Shown: in pieces, positions 34,622 through 42,722 of the stretch
Layout of the letters: each line of letters opens with the position of its first letter
Numbering within the stretch: position 1 is the stretch's first letter
NCBI GenBank assembly: GCA_047636495.1
Contig: JBLILH010000001.1
Coordinates: 124,001 to 188,000 of the forward strand
DNA length: 64,000 bases
Direction of reading: 5' to 3'
DNA from: Endobugula sp047636495
GTDB taxonomy: Bacteria; Pseudomonadota; Gammaproteobacteria; Pseudomonadales; Cellvibrionaceae
Position numbers and translations under genes: made by a program
The notes under the pieces: generated by a model
Databases searched by the model: none
What the model was told of the DNA's origin: nothing
Seen by the model: the letters and a program-made list of their open reading frames with translations, nothing else

Positions 34622-36658
34622 ATGCTTGTGGAATATTGGCAGCAATTAATTGATGGTTTTTTCAATCCACAAAAACGATTGTTTGTTGGTTATTTGTTCA
34701 CGGCATTAGTCGTAGCAGTAGGGTGGTTGTTGATAGTTAAGCAAGTGAGCCTGCGTCAGGCTTGCGCTGCTGTGCTGGCGAAAAAAATATGGTGGTCTGC
34801 ATCGTCTAAGCTAGACTATCAAATGCTCCTCATTAACCGTGCGATAATGCTATTGATTTCACCGTTGTTGTTAGCTCAGGTAACTATTGCAGGTGCGTTG
34901 TTTTTGGCGCTATATGAATGGCTGCCTCAGCGCCCTAGCGTACTGCTGAGCTGGTCTGATGGGTCAGTGAGTGTGTTGTTTACAATGGTCTATTTTATTG
35001 TTGATGACTTTGCGCGGTTTTATGTACACCGTTTAATGCATCGTTGGCCGCTATTGTGGGCTTTTCATAAAACACACCATAGTGCAGAAACATTAACACC
35101 GCTAACCGTATTAAGAACACATCCTATAGAATCGATTGTGTTTAGTTTACGTACCGTAGTCGTTCAGTCATTGATGATTGCGGTGTTTGTATTTTTCGTG
35201 GGTGAGCGGGTTGATTTGTTTTCTGTGTTAGGTGCCAGTGTAGTGGTGGTATTGTTTAATGCGGTAGGTTCAAACTTGCGCCATTCTCATATCGCATTGT
35301 TTTACCCTAGGTGGCTAGAGACAATATTATTGTCGCCTGCACAGCATCAGGTACATCATTCAGTAGATGAGGCGCATCACGATAAAAACTTCGGCGTAGC
35401 CTTCTCCGTTTGGGATCGTATGTTTGGTTGTTTTATTCATTCAGAGCGACATAAGTCATTAGTCTTTGGTCTTTCGCAGTCTGACCTTAGTATTACAATA
35501 AATGGACAAGCTAAAACACAAACATTAACTAATGTTTACCTTCAGCCATTTTGCGAAAGTACTAAAGTAGTATATAAAAATTCACGTCAATTATTATTAA
35601 TCAGTAGAGAAATTTGTATGAAAAAAATGTTGAGTCGTACCGTCGGTGTTGCAATAGGGGGAGCGCTATTGTCAGCCGTATTTTTTTCAGGCAGCGCGAT
35701 GGCTGCTGAACAAGTGTTTGTTTATTCGGCTCGCAAAGAGGCGTTAATCAAACCGATATTAACTCGCTTTACAGAAGAAACTGGTATTGATGTTAAGTTA
35801 ATTACCGGTAAAGCCGATGCGCTACTCACTCGTCTTCGTCTTGAAGGTAAAGCCAGTCCGGCGGATGTTTTTATTACCGTTGACGCTGGGCGCTTACAGC
35901 GTGCAAAAGCGTCGGGTGTGTTGCAAGCGCTTAATAGTGAAAAGTTGAATGGCTTGGTCCCGGCACATTTGCGTGACAGCGATAATATGTGGTTTGGCTT
36001 GTCGCAGCGTGCGCGCCCTATTTTCTATGCAAAAAACAAAGTGAATCCAGCAGAGTTATCTACTTATGAAGCGCTCGCGGATAAAAAATGGCAGGGGCGT
36101 ATTTGTTTCCGTTCCTCAAACAGTGTTTATAACCAATCGCAGGTAGCGTCCATGATGGCAGCGACAGGTGTTGCGGCGACCGAAAAATGGGTAAAATCGG
36201 CGGTAGCAAACTTTGCACGCTCTCCAGCCGGTGGCGATACCGATCAGTTAAAAGCAGTCGCGGTCGGTGTGTGTGATATCACTATTGCGAATACTTATTA
36301 CTATGGCCGTTTAACGAATAGCGCAAAGTCTAGTGACCGTGAAGTGACTAAAAAAGTCGGCTTGTTTTGGCCTAACCAAAAAGATCGTGGAACCCATGTG
36401 AATGTGAGTGGCGCTGGTATTACAAAATATGCACGTAACAAAGCCAACGCCATAACATTAATAGAATTCTTGGCCTCGCAAGAAGCGCAAGAATGGTATG
36501 CGGCAGTCAATAATGAGTTCCCTGTAGTGGCTTCCGTAACATCATCGGATACCCTAGCGTCTTGGGGCGACTTCAAACAAGATTCTGTTAACTTAAGTCA
36601 GCTAGGCGAATTAAATCGTGAAGCTGTACAGTTGATGGATCGAGGCGGTTGGAAATAA
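34622..36658 (+). CDS. Sterol desaturase/fatty acid hydroxylase-like domain fused in frame to Fe(III)-binding protein
   Basis: One uninterrupted 678-residue frame. Residues 1-about 315 are a membrane fatty acid hydroxylase/sterol desaturase: membrane helices, then the di-iron His boxes HRLMH, HKTHH, HSH, HQVHH and HHDKN. Homologues end near LTNVYLQPF; here no stop follows, and after a short linker the frame runs into residue 333, the Met of a normal signal peptide for a ferric ABC transporter binding protein (see next entry). A secretion signal in the middle of a polypeptide makes a working fusion unlikely. Most likely the desaturase lost its stop and the binding protein keeps its own start at 35618. 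Substrate of the hydroxylase is unknown. Confidence 0.75.
   Translation: MLVEYWQQLIDGFFNPQKRLFVGYLFTALVVAVGWLLIVKQVSLRQACAAVLAKKIWWSASSKLDYQMLLINRAIMLLISPLLLAQVTIAGALFLALYEWLPQRPSVLLSWSDGSVSVLFTMVYFIVDDFARFYVHRLMHRWPLLWAFHKTHHSAETLTPLTVLRTHPIESIVFSLRTVVVQSLMIAVFVFFVGERVDLFSVLGASVVVVLFNAVGSNLRHSHIALFYPRWLETILLSPAQHQVHHSVDEAHHDKNFGVAFSVWDRMFGCFIHSERHKSLVFGLSQSDLSITINGQAKTQTLTNVYLQPFCESTKVVYKNSRQLLLISREICMKKMLSRTVGVAIGGALLSAVFFSGSAMAAEQVFVYSARKEALIKPILTRFTEETGIDVKLITGKADALLTRLRLEGKASPADVFITVDAGRLQRAKASGVLQALNSEKLNGLVPAHLRDSDNMWFGLSQRARPIFYAKNKVNPAELSTYEALADKKWQGRICFRSSNSVYNQSQVASMMAATGVAATEKWVKSAVANFARSPAGGDTDQLKAVAVGVCDITIANTYYYGRLTNSAKSSDREVTKKVGLFWPNQKDRGTHVNVSGAGITKYARNKANAITLIEFLASQEAQEWYAAVNNEFPVVASVTSSDTLASWGDFKQDSVNLSQLGELNREAVQLMDRGGWK
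35618..36658 (+). CDS. Fe(III) ABC transporter periplasmic binding protein
   Basis: 346 residues if translated from the internal ATG at 35618. Signal peptide KKMLSRTVGVAIGGALLS ... SAMA, then mature AEQVFVYSARKEALIKPIL, the FbpA-type family start. Other landmarks are GKADALLTRLRLEG, PADVFITVDAGRL, SSNSVYNQSQVASM, and YYYGRL, whose Tyr pair is in the position of the iron-ligating tyrosines of FbpA/FutA proteins. AGAGA precedes the ATG. Followed after 280 bases by permease and ATPase genes of the same importer. Periplasmic Fe(III) capture is assigned from family and from the Fur box upstream of the cluster. Confidence 0.87.
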   Translation: MKKMLSRTVGVAIGGALLSAVFFSGSAMAAEQVFVYSARKEALIKPILTRFTEETGIDVKLITGKADALLTRLRLEGKASPADVFITVDAGRLQRAKASGVLQALNSEKLNGLVPAHLRDSDNMWFGLSQRARPIFYAKNKVNPAELSTYEALADKKWQGRICFRSSNSVYNQSQVASMMAATGVAATEKWVKSAVANFARSPAGGDTDQLKAVAVGVCDITIANTYYYGRLTNSAKSSDREVTKKVGLFWPNQKDRGTHVNVSGAGITKYARNKANAITLIEFLASQEAQEWYAAVNNEFPVVASVTSSDTLASWGDFKQDSVNLSQLGELNREAVQLMDRGGWK

Positions 36659-36679
36659 GCGGTGGCGCATCACCGGCCA

Positions 36680-36780
36680 AAAGTAATTGCTCAAAGGTAA
36701 TTGCTTAAAGGTAATCGGTTACAGGCAGCTGATTGAAAATAGTCGGTGAAAGTAAGCGCTTGGAAATAGCGCAAGGGCTA
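36680..36780. repeat. degenerate tandem repeat of AAAGTAATTGCTT type
   Basis: Between the iron-binding protein and the permease gene, units of 13-15 bases recur and drift: AAAGTAATTGCTC, AAAGGTAATTGCTT, AAAGGTAATCGGTT, then AAAATAGTCGGTG, AAAGTAAGCGCTT, GGAAATAGCGC. No coding potential. The rest of the 280-base gap shows no gene. Confidence 0.4.
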
Positions 36781-36938
36781 TGTAAAATCGCTACACTGTC
36801 TTGTAATGATTCATTACGGGTATCCATTGTAGCGTTAATTGTGATGATGAACGGCTGATTCTGCGGTCGTACTCATCACGCGTTATCCGGTACATGTTAT
36901 CTATCCACTGTATGTAGTTCGCCCTATCTAGGAATCTA

Positions 36939-38621
36939 ATGCGTTTATCTGCTGTATCGTTAGCATCCCTTCGCGGACTATTGCCTACCTCATGGACTAG
37001 CCTCAGTGCTTTGTGTATAGCACTAGTATTGGCCTTGCCGGTTATCGTTATATTTACCCATGTGTTCTCTGGCTCGTTTTCCCTATGGGTTCACTTGTGG
37101 CAAACCGTGCTGGCAGACTATGTCAGTAGCTCACTATTGCTTATGCTGGGCGTCACTGTTGGCGTGCTGTTGTGTGGTGTGCCAACCGCATGGCTAACCA
37201 GCGTTTATCGTTTTCCAGGTAGCCGTTGGCTGGGGTGGGCCTTGTTGCTCCCACTAGCATTCCCTGCTTATATTATTGCGTACACTTATACCGGCTTATT
37301 AGATGCCGCTGGGCCGGTTCAAGAAGGTCTGCGCAATCTTATGGGTTGGAAGTACGGTGATTACTGGTTTTTTACTATTCGCTCTTTACCGGGTGCGATG
37401 GTGATGTTGTCGTTGGTGTTGTACCCCTATGTGTATTTGTTATCCCGCACCGCATTTTTAGAGCAGTCGGCAAGTATTCTCGAAGCCGGGCGTATTCTTG
37501 GACATCAACGCCGTAGCGTTATCTGGCGTTTGGTCTTGCCAATGGCTCGCCCTGCTATTATCGCCGGTTTGACCCTGGCGTTAATGGAGACGCTGGCTGA
37601 TTTTGGAACGGTGCAATACTTTGGAGTAAGCACATTTACAACGGGCATCTTTCGTACTTTTTATGGCTACGGTGATACCGCCGCTGCCGCGCAGTTAGCT
37701 TCGGTATTATTATGCTTTGTTGTTGTCTTAGTCTACTTCGAACGCTATTCCCGACGTAAAGCAAGCTATCACACTGCTAGTAGCAAGCCGACTCAGCCGC
37801 AGTTACTAAAAGGTTATAAAGCGGGTCTGGCAACGTTAGCGTGTTTACTCCCTTTTGTGTTGGGTTTTCTTATTCCGGCAGCAGTACTTATCTATTGGAG
37901 TGTCTTTGAGGCAATCATTGATGAAGGCTTTGGGCAATTAGCTTGGAATTCTTTTTACTTAGCGTTTATTGCTGCTGTCATCGCCCTGTGCTTTTCGTTG
38001 TTGTTGGCTTACGCTAAACGCTATAGTCGCAAACCAATAGTAAAAGCCTCGGTGAGCTTGTCGGGCATGGGTTATGCGCTGCCAGGAACCATTATTGCTA
38101 TCGGTGTTATTATTCCTTTCGCTTGGTTGGATCATCAATTGATTGCGTTAGCGAAGCAATGGCTCGGGATGGACATAGGCTTACTGTTTTCGGGCACGTT
38201 AGTGGCCTTATTGTTTGCCTATACCGTACGTTTTTTAGCGGTATCTTTGGGCGCAATTGATAGCGGCTTACAAAAAATAAAACCTAACTTGGATCATGCG
38301 GCACGTTTGTTGGGGCGTAAGCCATTACAGGTATTGCGTGATATCCATGTGCCCTTAATGCGCCGTTCGGTACTCACAGCATTGTTGATTGTATTTGTCG
38401 ATGTATTAAAAGAATTGCCTGCGACGTTAATTCTGCGCCCCTTTGATTTTAATACACTGGCTGTGCGAGCGTATGAGCTGGCATCGGATGAGCGTTTAAT
38501 CGATGCAGCACCTGCCTCGTTATTCATTGTGCTGGTCGGTTTAATTCCTGTGGTCTTATTAAGCCGTTCTATAGCCGTCACTCCTATGGCCAAGAAATCT
38601 TCACAGGCATCGCGAGGCTAA
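36939..38621 (+). CDS. Fe(III) ABC transporter permease (FbpB/SfuB type)
   Basis: 560 residues, about twelve membrane helices in two fused binding-protein-dependent permease domains. Each carries the EAA-type loop that docks the ATPase: EAGRILGHQRRSVIWRLVLPMARP in the first half and DHAARLLGRKPLQVLRDIHVPLM in the second. This double-permease form is typical for ferric iron importers. AGGA ribosome site before the ATG; the ATPase gene begins 10 bases after the stop. Confidence 0.9.
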   Translation: MRLSAVSLASLRGLLPTSWTSLSALCIALVLALPVIVIFTHVFSGSFSLWVHLWQTVLADYVSSSLLLMLGVTVGVLLCGVPTAWLTSVYRFPGSRWLGWALLLPLAFPAYIIAYTYTGLLDAAGPVQEGLRNLMGWKYGDYWFFTIRSLPGAMVMLSLVLYPYVYLLSRTAFLEQSASILEAGRILGHQRRSVIWRLVLPMARPAIIAGLTLALMETLADFGTVQYFGVSTFTTGIFRTFYGYGDTAAAAQLASVLLCFVVVLVYFERYSRRKASYHTASSKPTQPQLLKGYKAGLATLACLLPFVLGFLIPAAVLIYWSVFEAIIDEGFGQLAWNSFYLAFIAAVIALCFSLLLAYAKRYSRKPIVKASVSLSGMGYALPGTIIAIGVIIPFAWLDHQLIALAKQWLGMDIGLLFSGTLVALLFAYTVRFLAVSLGAIDSGLQKIKPNLDHAARLLGRKPLQVLRDIHVPLMRRSVLTALLIVFVDVLKELPATLILRPFDFNTLAVRAYELASDERLIDAAPASLFIVLVGLIPVVLLSRSIAVTPMAKKSSQASRG

Positions 38622-38631
38622 TGGATAATTT

Positions 38632-39702
38632 ATGAAAACATGTGTCGAACTGGTTCATTTATCGTTAGAGAATGTCAGCGTGGGTTACGATGGCGTGGCG
38701 CTGGTGCATGATATTTCTTTAGCACTAGGCAATGGTCAAATAGGGTGTTTATTAGGTCCCAGTGGTTGCGGTAAATCAACACTGCTACGAGCGATTGCCG
38801 GTTTTGAGTCGCTGATCTCGGGCAATATTTTCATGAACAAACAGTTGCTGTCCTCTACCTCGCAGACTATCGCGCCAGAGCAACGGAAAATAGGCATGGT
38901 GTTTCAAGACCTTGCCTTATTCCCCCACCTCAGTATCGCGGAAAATATTGCCTTTGGTTTATTGCATCATACTCCCGCACAAAAAATCCAACGAGTGCAA
39001 GAGTTGCTGCAACTTGTTGGACTTAGCGGAATGGAAGAGCGATATCCACATTCGCTATCGGGTGGTCAGCAGCAACGTATTGCGTTAGCGCGTGCAATGG
39101 CACCGAAACCACAATTACTGTTGTTAGATGAACCTTTTTCGGGGTTAGATGCATCCATGCGTGAGACGCTAGTGCCAGAAGTGAGAGAGATATTATTACG
39201 CGAAGAAATGAGCGCTTTACTCGTCACGCACGATCAAAACGAAGCCTTTGCTATGGCAGATAAAGTAGCAGTAATGAATCAAGGGCGAATATTACAAAGC
39301 GACACAGCTTATTCTATTTATCATTCACCTAATAGCCGTTTTGTTGCAGACTTTGTGGGCGAAGGTGAGTTTCTACACGGTATCGTTCAGGCTAATAATC
39401 AAGTGACATCCCCGCTGGGTTTGTTGACCATACCCTATGAAAATAATTACGCAGTCGGTCAAGCGGTGAATATTTTAGTGCGCCCGGATGACTTGCTGCA
39501 TGATGACGACAGTGACGTCACCGCAGAGATTGTTAATAAAAAATTTAGAGGTTCCCATTTTCTTTACCGCGTAAAACTCTTCTCTCAGCAAGAACTCTAT
39601 TGCTTTGCATCATCCCATCACAATCATGCCTTGGGCGAAGAAATAGGCATCAAACTCGACCTAGATCACTTAGTCATGTTTACAGCAACACCAAGCATTT
39701 GA
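38632..39702 (+). CDS. Fe(III) ABC transporter ATP-binding protein (FbpC type)
   Basis: 356 residues. ABC ATPase motifs: Walker A GPSGCGKST (about 42-50), Q-loop VFQDLALFPHLS, signature LSGGQQQR, Walker B LLLLDEP, H-loop LVTHDQNEAF. The C-terminal about 120 residues (VADFVGEGEFL, VRPDDLL, ... VMFTAT) form a TOBE-like regulatory domain as in FbpC. Drives iron import with the preceding permease. Operonic by 10-base spacing. Confidence 0.92.
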   Translation: MKTCVELVHLSLENVSVGYDGVALVHDISLALGNGQIGCLLGPSGCGKSTLLRAIAGFESLISGNIFMNKQLLSSTSQTIAPEQRKIGMVFQDLALFPHLSIAENIAFGLLHHTPAQKIQRVQELLQLVGLSGMEERYPHSLSGGQQQRIALARAMAPKPQLLLLDEPFSGLDASMRETLVPEVREILLREEMSALLVTHDQNEAFAMADKVAVMNQGRILQSDTAYSIYHSPNSRFVADFVGEGEFLHGIVQANNQVTSPLGLLTIPYENNYAVGQAVNILVRPDDLLHDDDSDVTAEIVNKKFRGSHFLYRVKLFSQQELYCFASSHHNHALGEEIGIKLDLDHLVMFTATPSI

Positions 39703-39770
39703 GTTAGAGCCATGGTTGATCAAGAAAAACCAGTAAATATAGTAAAGCGGATCAAAAGGCGAGCCAGTCT

Positions 39771-40211
39771 ATGCGAGGATTAATTCAACGAGTATCTCAA
39801 GCATCGGTCAGTGTCGATAACAATATAGTCGGCCAAATTGACCAAGGTTTGCTGTTGTTGTTGGGGGTGCAAAAAAACGATACCCAGCAGCAGGTAGATA
39901 AACTATTACAAAAAATCGTTAAATATCGCGTGTTCTCCGATCCGCAAGGGAAGATGAACGATAGCTTGCTGGATATAGGCGGAAGTTTACTCATTGTCTC
40001 CCAATTCACCTTGGCAGCGGATACACAAAAAGGTTTGCGCCCCAGCTTTTCTTCAGCGGCAGAGCCCGCGAGCGCAAAAGACCTGTATGACTACTTTGTA
40101 GAGCAAGCCAAAGCGATCAGTGGTATGGGCCTACAAACCGGTATCTTTGCTGCCGATATGCAGGTATCTTTAATTAATGATGGCCCGGTGACTTTTTTAC
40201 TTGAAACCTAA
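39771..40211 (+). CDS. dtd: D-aminoacyl-tRNA deacylase
   Basis: 146 residues, full length. MRGLIQRVSQASVSV start, SQFTLAA (catalytic-pocket motif) and NDGPVTFLLET with the Gly-Pro proofreading dipeptide. It hydrolyses D-amino acids from tRNA. AGGCGAG lies upstream of the ATG. Next gene on the strand is hisE, after 175 bases without a gene. Confidence 0.95.
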   Translation: MRGLIQRVSQASVSVDNNIVGQIDQGLLLLLGVQKNDTQQQVDKLLQKIVKYRVFSDPQGKMNDSLLDIGGSLLIVSQFTLAADTQKGLRPSFSSAAEPASAKDLYDYFVEQAKAISGMGLQTGIFAADMQVSLINDGPVTFLLET

Positions 40212-40386
40212 ATGGCATCTTTTGATATTAGTCTTTCAACATGTGCGTTGATTTCTCGTGTCTTGCCCTTCAGGAGTAGCAGTAGCTCTGTCAGTGTGAG
40301 ACTTTCGTTAACAGCGCGAAAGCAGTCATCATGTATGATTAATGATAATATACGCCCTCAGTGTGTCGTAGTGGGCATAAGGCAAT

Positions 40387-40743
40387 ATGGATAGTGAAAT
40401 GACCGATATATTAAGCGCATTAAGCGATATTCTAGAAGAGCGTAAGCGTAGTGCCAATGCAGACGATTCGTATGTAGCACAGCTACATGCAAAGGGCTTA
40501 AACAAAATCTTAGAGAAAGTGGGCGAAGAAGCTACTGAAGTTATTTTGGCCGCAAAAGACGCGCACGTAGAGCCCACTGCGGCAACAAAACACGATGTTA
40601 TCGCCGAAACCGCCGACTTATGGTTTCACTCGATGGTTATGCTTTCCCACTTAGGTCTTAGCGAGCAGGCAGTACTAGACGAGTTGGCTCATCGTTTTGG
40701 TTTGTCGGGTATCGACGAAAAAGCGTCGCGTTTAAAAACATAA
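40387..40743 (+). CDS. hisE: Phosphoribosyl-ATP pyrophosphatase
   Basis: 118 residues of the HisE/MazG-like fold: LSDILEERKRS, KILEKVGEEATEVILAAKD and DVIAETADLWFHSMVML contain the conserved Glu/Asp metal ligands. Second step of histidine biosynthesis (PR-ATP to PR-AMP). Usually paired with hisI; here no hisI is found upstream, where dtd stands instead. AAGG upstream supports ATG 40387; ATG 40399 is possible. Followed by tatA after 15 bases, the usual hisE-tat order. Confidence 0.93.
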   Translation: MDSEMTDILSALSDILEERKRSANADDSYVAQLHAKGLNKILEKVGEEATEVILAAKDAHVEPTAATKHDVIAETADLWFHSMVMLSHLGLSEQAVLDELAHRFGLSGIDEKASRLKT

Positions 40744-40758
40744 TTTTAGGAGAAGACA

Positions 40759-40995
40759 ATGGGTTTTGGTGGTATTAGTATTTGGCAGTTATTAATAGTC
40801 TTGGCGATTGTGGTTCTATTATTCGGGACGAAGCGCTTAAAAGGTATGGGTGCAGATATTGGCGGCGCGGTTAAAGGGTTTAAAAAAGCCTTAAATAACG
40901 ATGCTGATGAGAAAGTAGCAGATGAGGGTGTAGAACCATCAGACGCCAGCGCAGCCAAAAAAGATTCGGTGATTAACGAAGAAGAAAAAAAGTAG
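40759..40995 (+). CDS. tatA: Sec-independent translocase subunit TatA
   Basis: 78 residues: one N-terminal membrane helix (WQLLIVLAIVVLLFGTKRL), then the amphipathic helix (GADIGGAVKGFKKAL) with the conserved FGTKRL hinge and an acidic tail. Forms the protein-conducting part of the Tat pathway for folded proteins. AGGAG ribosome site. tatB follows after 6 bases. Confidence 0.95.
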   Translation: MGFGGISIWQLLIVLAIVVLLFGTKRLKGMGADIGGAVKGFKKALNNDADEKVADEGVEPSDASAAKKDSVINEEEKK

Positions 40996-41001
40996 AGCGT
41001 A

Positions 41002-41319
41002 ATGGGGCTGTTTGAAATTATATTAATTGCCGTAGTCACCCTCCTCGTGGTGGGCCCCGAGAGAATGCCCGAAGCAGTCCGCTCAGTCGCCTTAACCATC
41101 GGCAGATTGAAGCGAATGTTAAGCAGCGCTCGTGAAGAAATAGAGAAGCAAGTGGGTGCGGATGATATTCGCCAACAGCTACATAACGAAGCTGTGATGG
41201 AAGCTATCGCCAAGTCAGACGATAACTTTGAACTGAACGAGTCCATGACAGAAAAAACGGGGCCGCCGATGGAGTCCACAGAAAATATAGCGTCCGAATC
41301 GAGTGGCCGTTCAAGCTAA
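41002..41319 (+). CDS. tatB: Sec-independent translocase subunit TatB
   Basis: 105 residues: membrane helix FEIILIAVVTLLVVGPERMPEAVR with the TatB-specific GPERMPE hinge, followed by the amphipathic helix and a polar tail of moderate length. Works with TatC as the twin-arginine signal receptor. A 117-base gap before tatC is longer than usual but shows no terminator. Confidence 0.94.
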   Translation: MGLFEIILIAVVTLLVVGPERMPEAVRSVALTIGRLKRMLSSAREEIEKQVGADDIRQQLHNEAVMEAIAKSDDNFELNESMTEKTGPPMESTENIASESSGRSS

Positions 41320-41436
41320 TCAGGAAGTGACGTTACTCTTGACCGTAGCTCTTAACACAACATTCAATACAGTCTTTCGCACGTTACCAATTCAGCATTT
41401 AATACCAGCCATCAATTGTGAATCAATATACTTATT

Positions 41437-42186
41437 ATGACCGACGCAACCGATAGTATAAAGTCGACGCCTTTAGTTCAGCACTTAATTGAGCTGCGCA
41501 ATCGCTTACTTTATTGCTTGACTGCAGTGTTCATTATATTTCTAATATTATTTGCTTTCGCAAATGATATTTATACTTTCGTTGCTACGCCGCTCCAGAT
41601 TTTCCTGCCCGACACTAGTTCGATGATTGCAACAGAAGTTGCCGCACCTTTTCTTACCCCGTTTAAGCTCACTTTTTTTGTCGCATTCGTTTTAGCTGTT
41701 CCCTTTGTGCTTTACCAAATATGGGCATTTTTAGCGCCTGGATTATATGAAGGTGAGAAAGTATTGATCGTGCCTCTGCTAGTATCAAGCGTACTTCTAT
41801 TTTATGCTGGTATCGCATTCGCTTACTATGCTGTGTTTCCACTAGTGTTCGGATTTTTTACTTCAGCTGCCCCGGAAGGAGTGACAGTAATGACAGATAT
41901 AGGCAGTTATCTTGACTTTGTACTTAAATTATTTTTTGCATTCGGCATTGCTTTCGAAATTCCAATAGCGACTATCCTATTGATTCGTTCGGGCACTGTT
42001 ACGGCAGACAGCTTAGCTAAAAAACGCCCTTATATTATTGTTTGTTGTTTTATTATGGGGATGTTACTAACCCCCCCCGATATTATATCGCAAGTGTTGT
42101 TAGCGGTGCCCATGTGGATGTTGTTCGAGTGCGGTATTTTCTTGGGGCGCCGATTACAAAAAAATAATACTATAGCCAGCGCCTAA
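41437..42186 (+). CDS. tatC: Sec-independent translocase subunit TatC
   Basis: 249 residues, six membrane helices. LVQHLIELRNRLLYCL at the N-terminus and F-LTFFVAFVLAVPFVLYQIWAFLAPGLYEGEK are the conserved recognition regions (Glu in HLIELR; P and E of the first periplasmic-cytoplasmic loop). Receptor and core of the Tat translocon. Its 3' end overlaps the end of a decayed gene on the other strand by 17 bases. Confidence 0.95.
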   Translation: MTDATDSIKSTPLVQHLIELRNRLLYCLTAVFIIFLILFAFANDIYTFVATPLQIFLPDTSSMIATEVAAPFLTPFKLTFFVAFVLAVPFVLYQIWAFLAPGLYEGEKVLIVPLLVSSVLLFYAGIAFAYYAVFPLVFGFFTSAAPEGVTVMTDIGSYLDFVLKLFFAFGIAFEIPIATILLIRSGTVTADSLAKKRPYIIVCCFIMGMLLTPPDIISQVLLAVPMWMLFECGIFLGRRLQKNNTIASA

Positions 42187-42640
42187 CTTGTGCACAGTAC
42201 TGATGATAACTTGTTGTAAAATTAATGGCTAAAGCCTTCTCTTCAAAGGGTATTTGGCATTGATTGATGTACCAATAAAATAACGCTGCCCCACCAATGG
42301 TTAACATATTCTCCAACCACAAGCTCCAGCCGATCAAACATAATAAAAAGCCAAGGTAGATCGGGTACGTGTGTATTGAAAAATACCGGTAGTGATTAGT
42401 TGCGAGCTGCTTTCAGGCGTTGTAGGATTGGTGGTAGTGTGAGCTTGTATAAATAGATAAGTAGTGCCTACTAAAGATATTAGCCCAACTATAATAAACG
42501 GCAAAGCGAGCCAATAGTTATTTTCTGTTGCTATTGTAAAAGAAGTTGCCAGTTAAGCGGTCCACTTCATTACTAGCGCTAATGATAACGCTAACGGCGG
42601 GATAGGTTCTTTGGCAGTATTTTTTTTATAATAATAATAA
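42170..42640 (-). pseudogene. Decayed isoprenylcysteine carboxyl methyltransferase-family gene
   Basis: The 536-base gap after tatC, read on the minus strand, gives pieces of an ICMT/phospholipid methyltransferase-like membrane protein: an N-terminal helix with PIPPLALSLALVMKW followed by an in-frame stop, then LPFIIVGLISLVGTTYLFIQAHTTTNP, QLITTGIFQYTR, a frameshift, YPIYLGFLLCLIGWSLWLENML, YWYINQCQIPFEEKAL and the family's end YCAQVRRWL then stop at 42170. The SAM-binding TRNPIYLG-like turn is split by the shift. At least one nonsense codon and one frameshift, so non-functional. Boundaries at the 5' end approximate. Confidence 0.85.
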
Positions 42641-42722
42641 TTTTTATCAGGTGGTTTTTTAGCGTTAAAATTTTTTATTAGTGCTTATCTTTATTTAGGG
42701 TTTTCTCTAAGTTACGAGTCTT

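Noticed and set aside
40746..41279. 177-residue open frame antisense to tatA and tatB
   Set aside because: It mirrors two well-recognised genes, has Ser/Ile-rich composition typical of an antisense shadow and no ribosome site.
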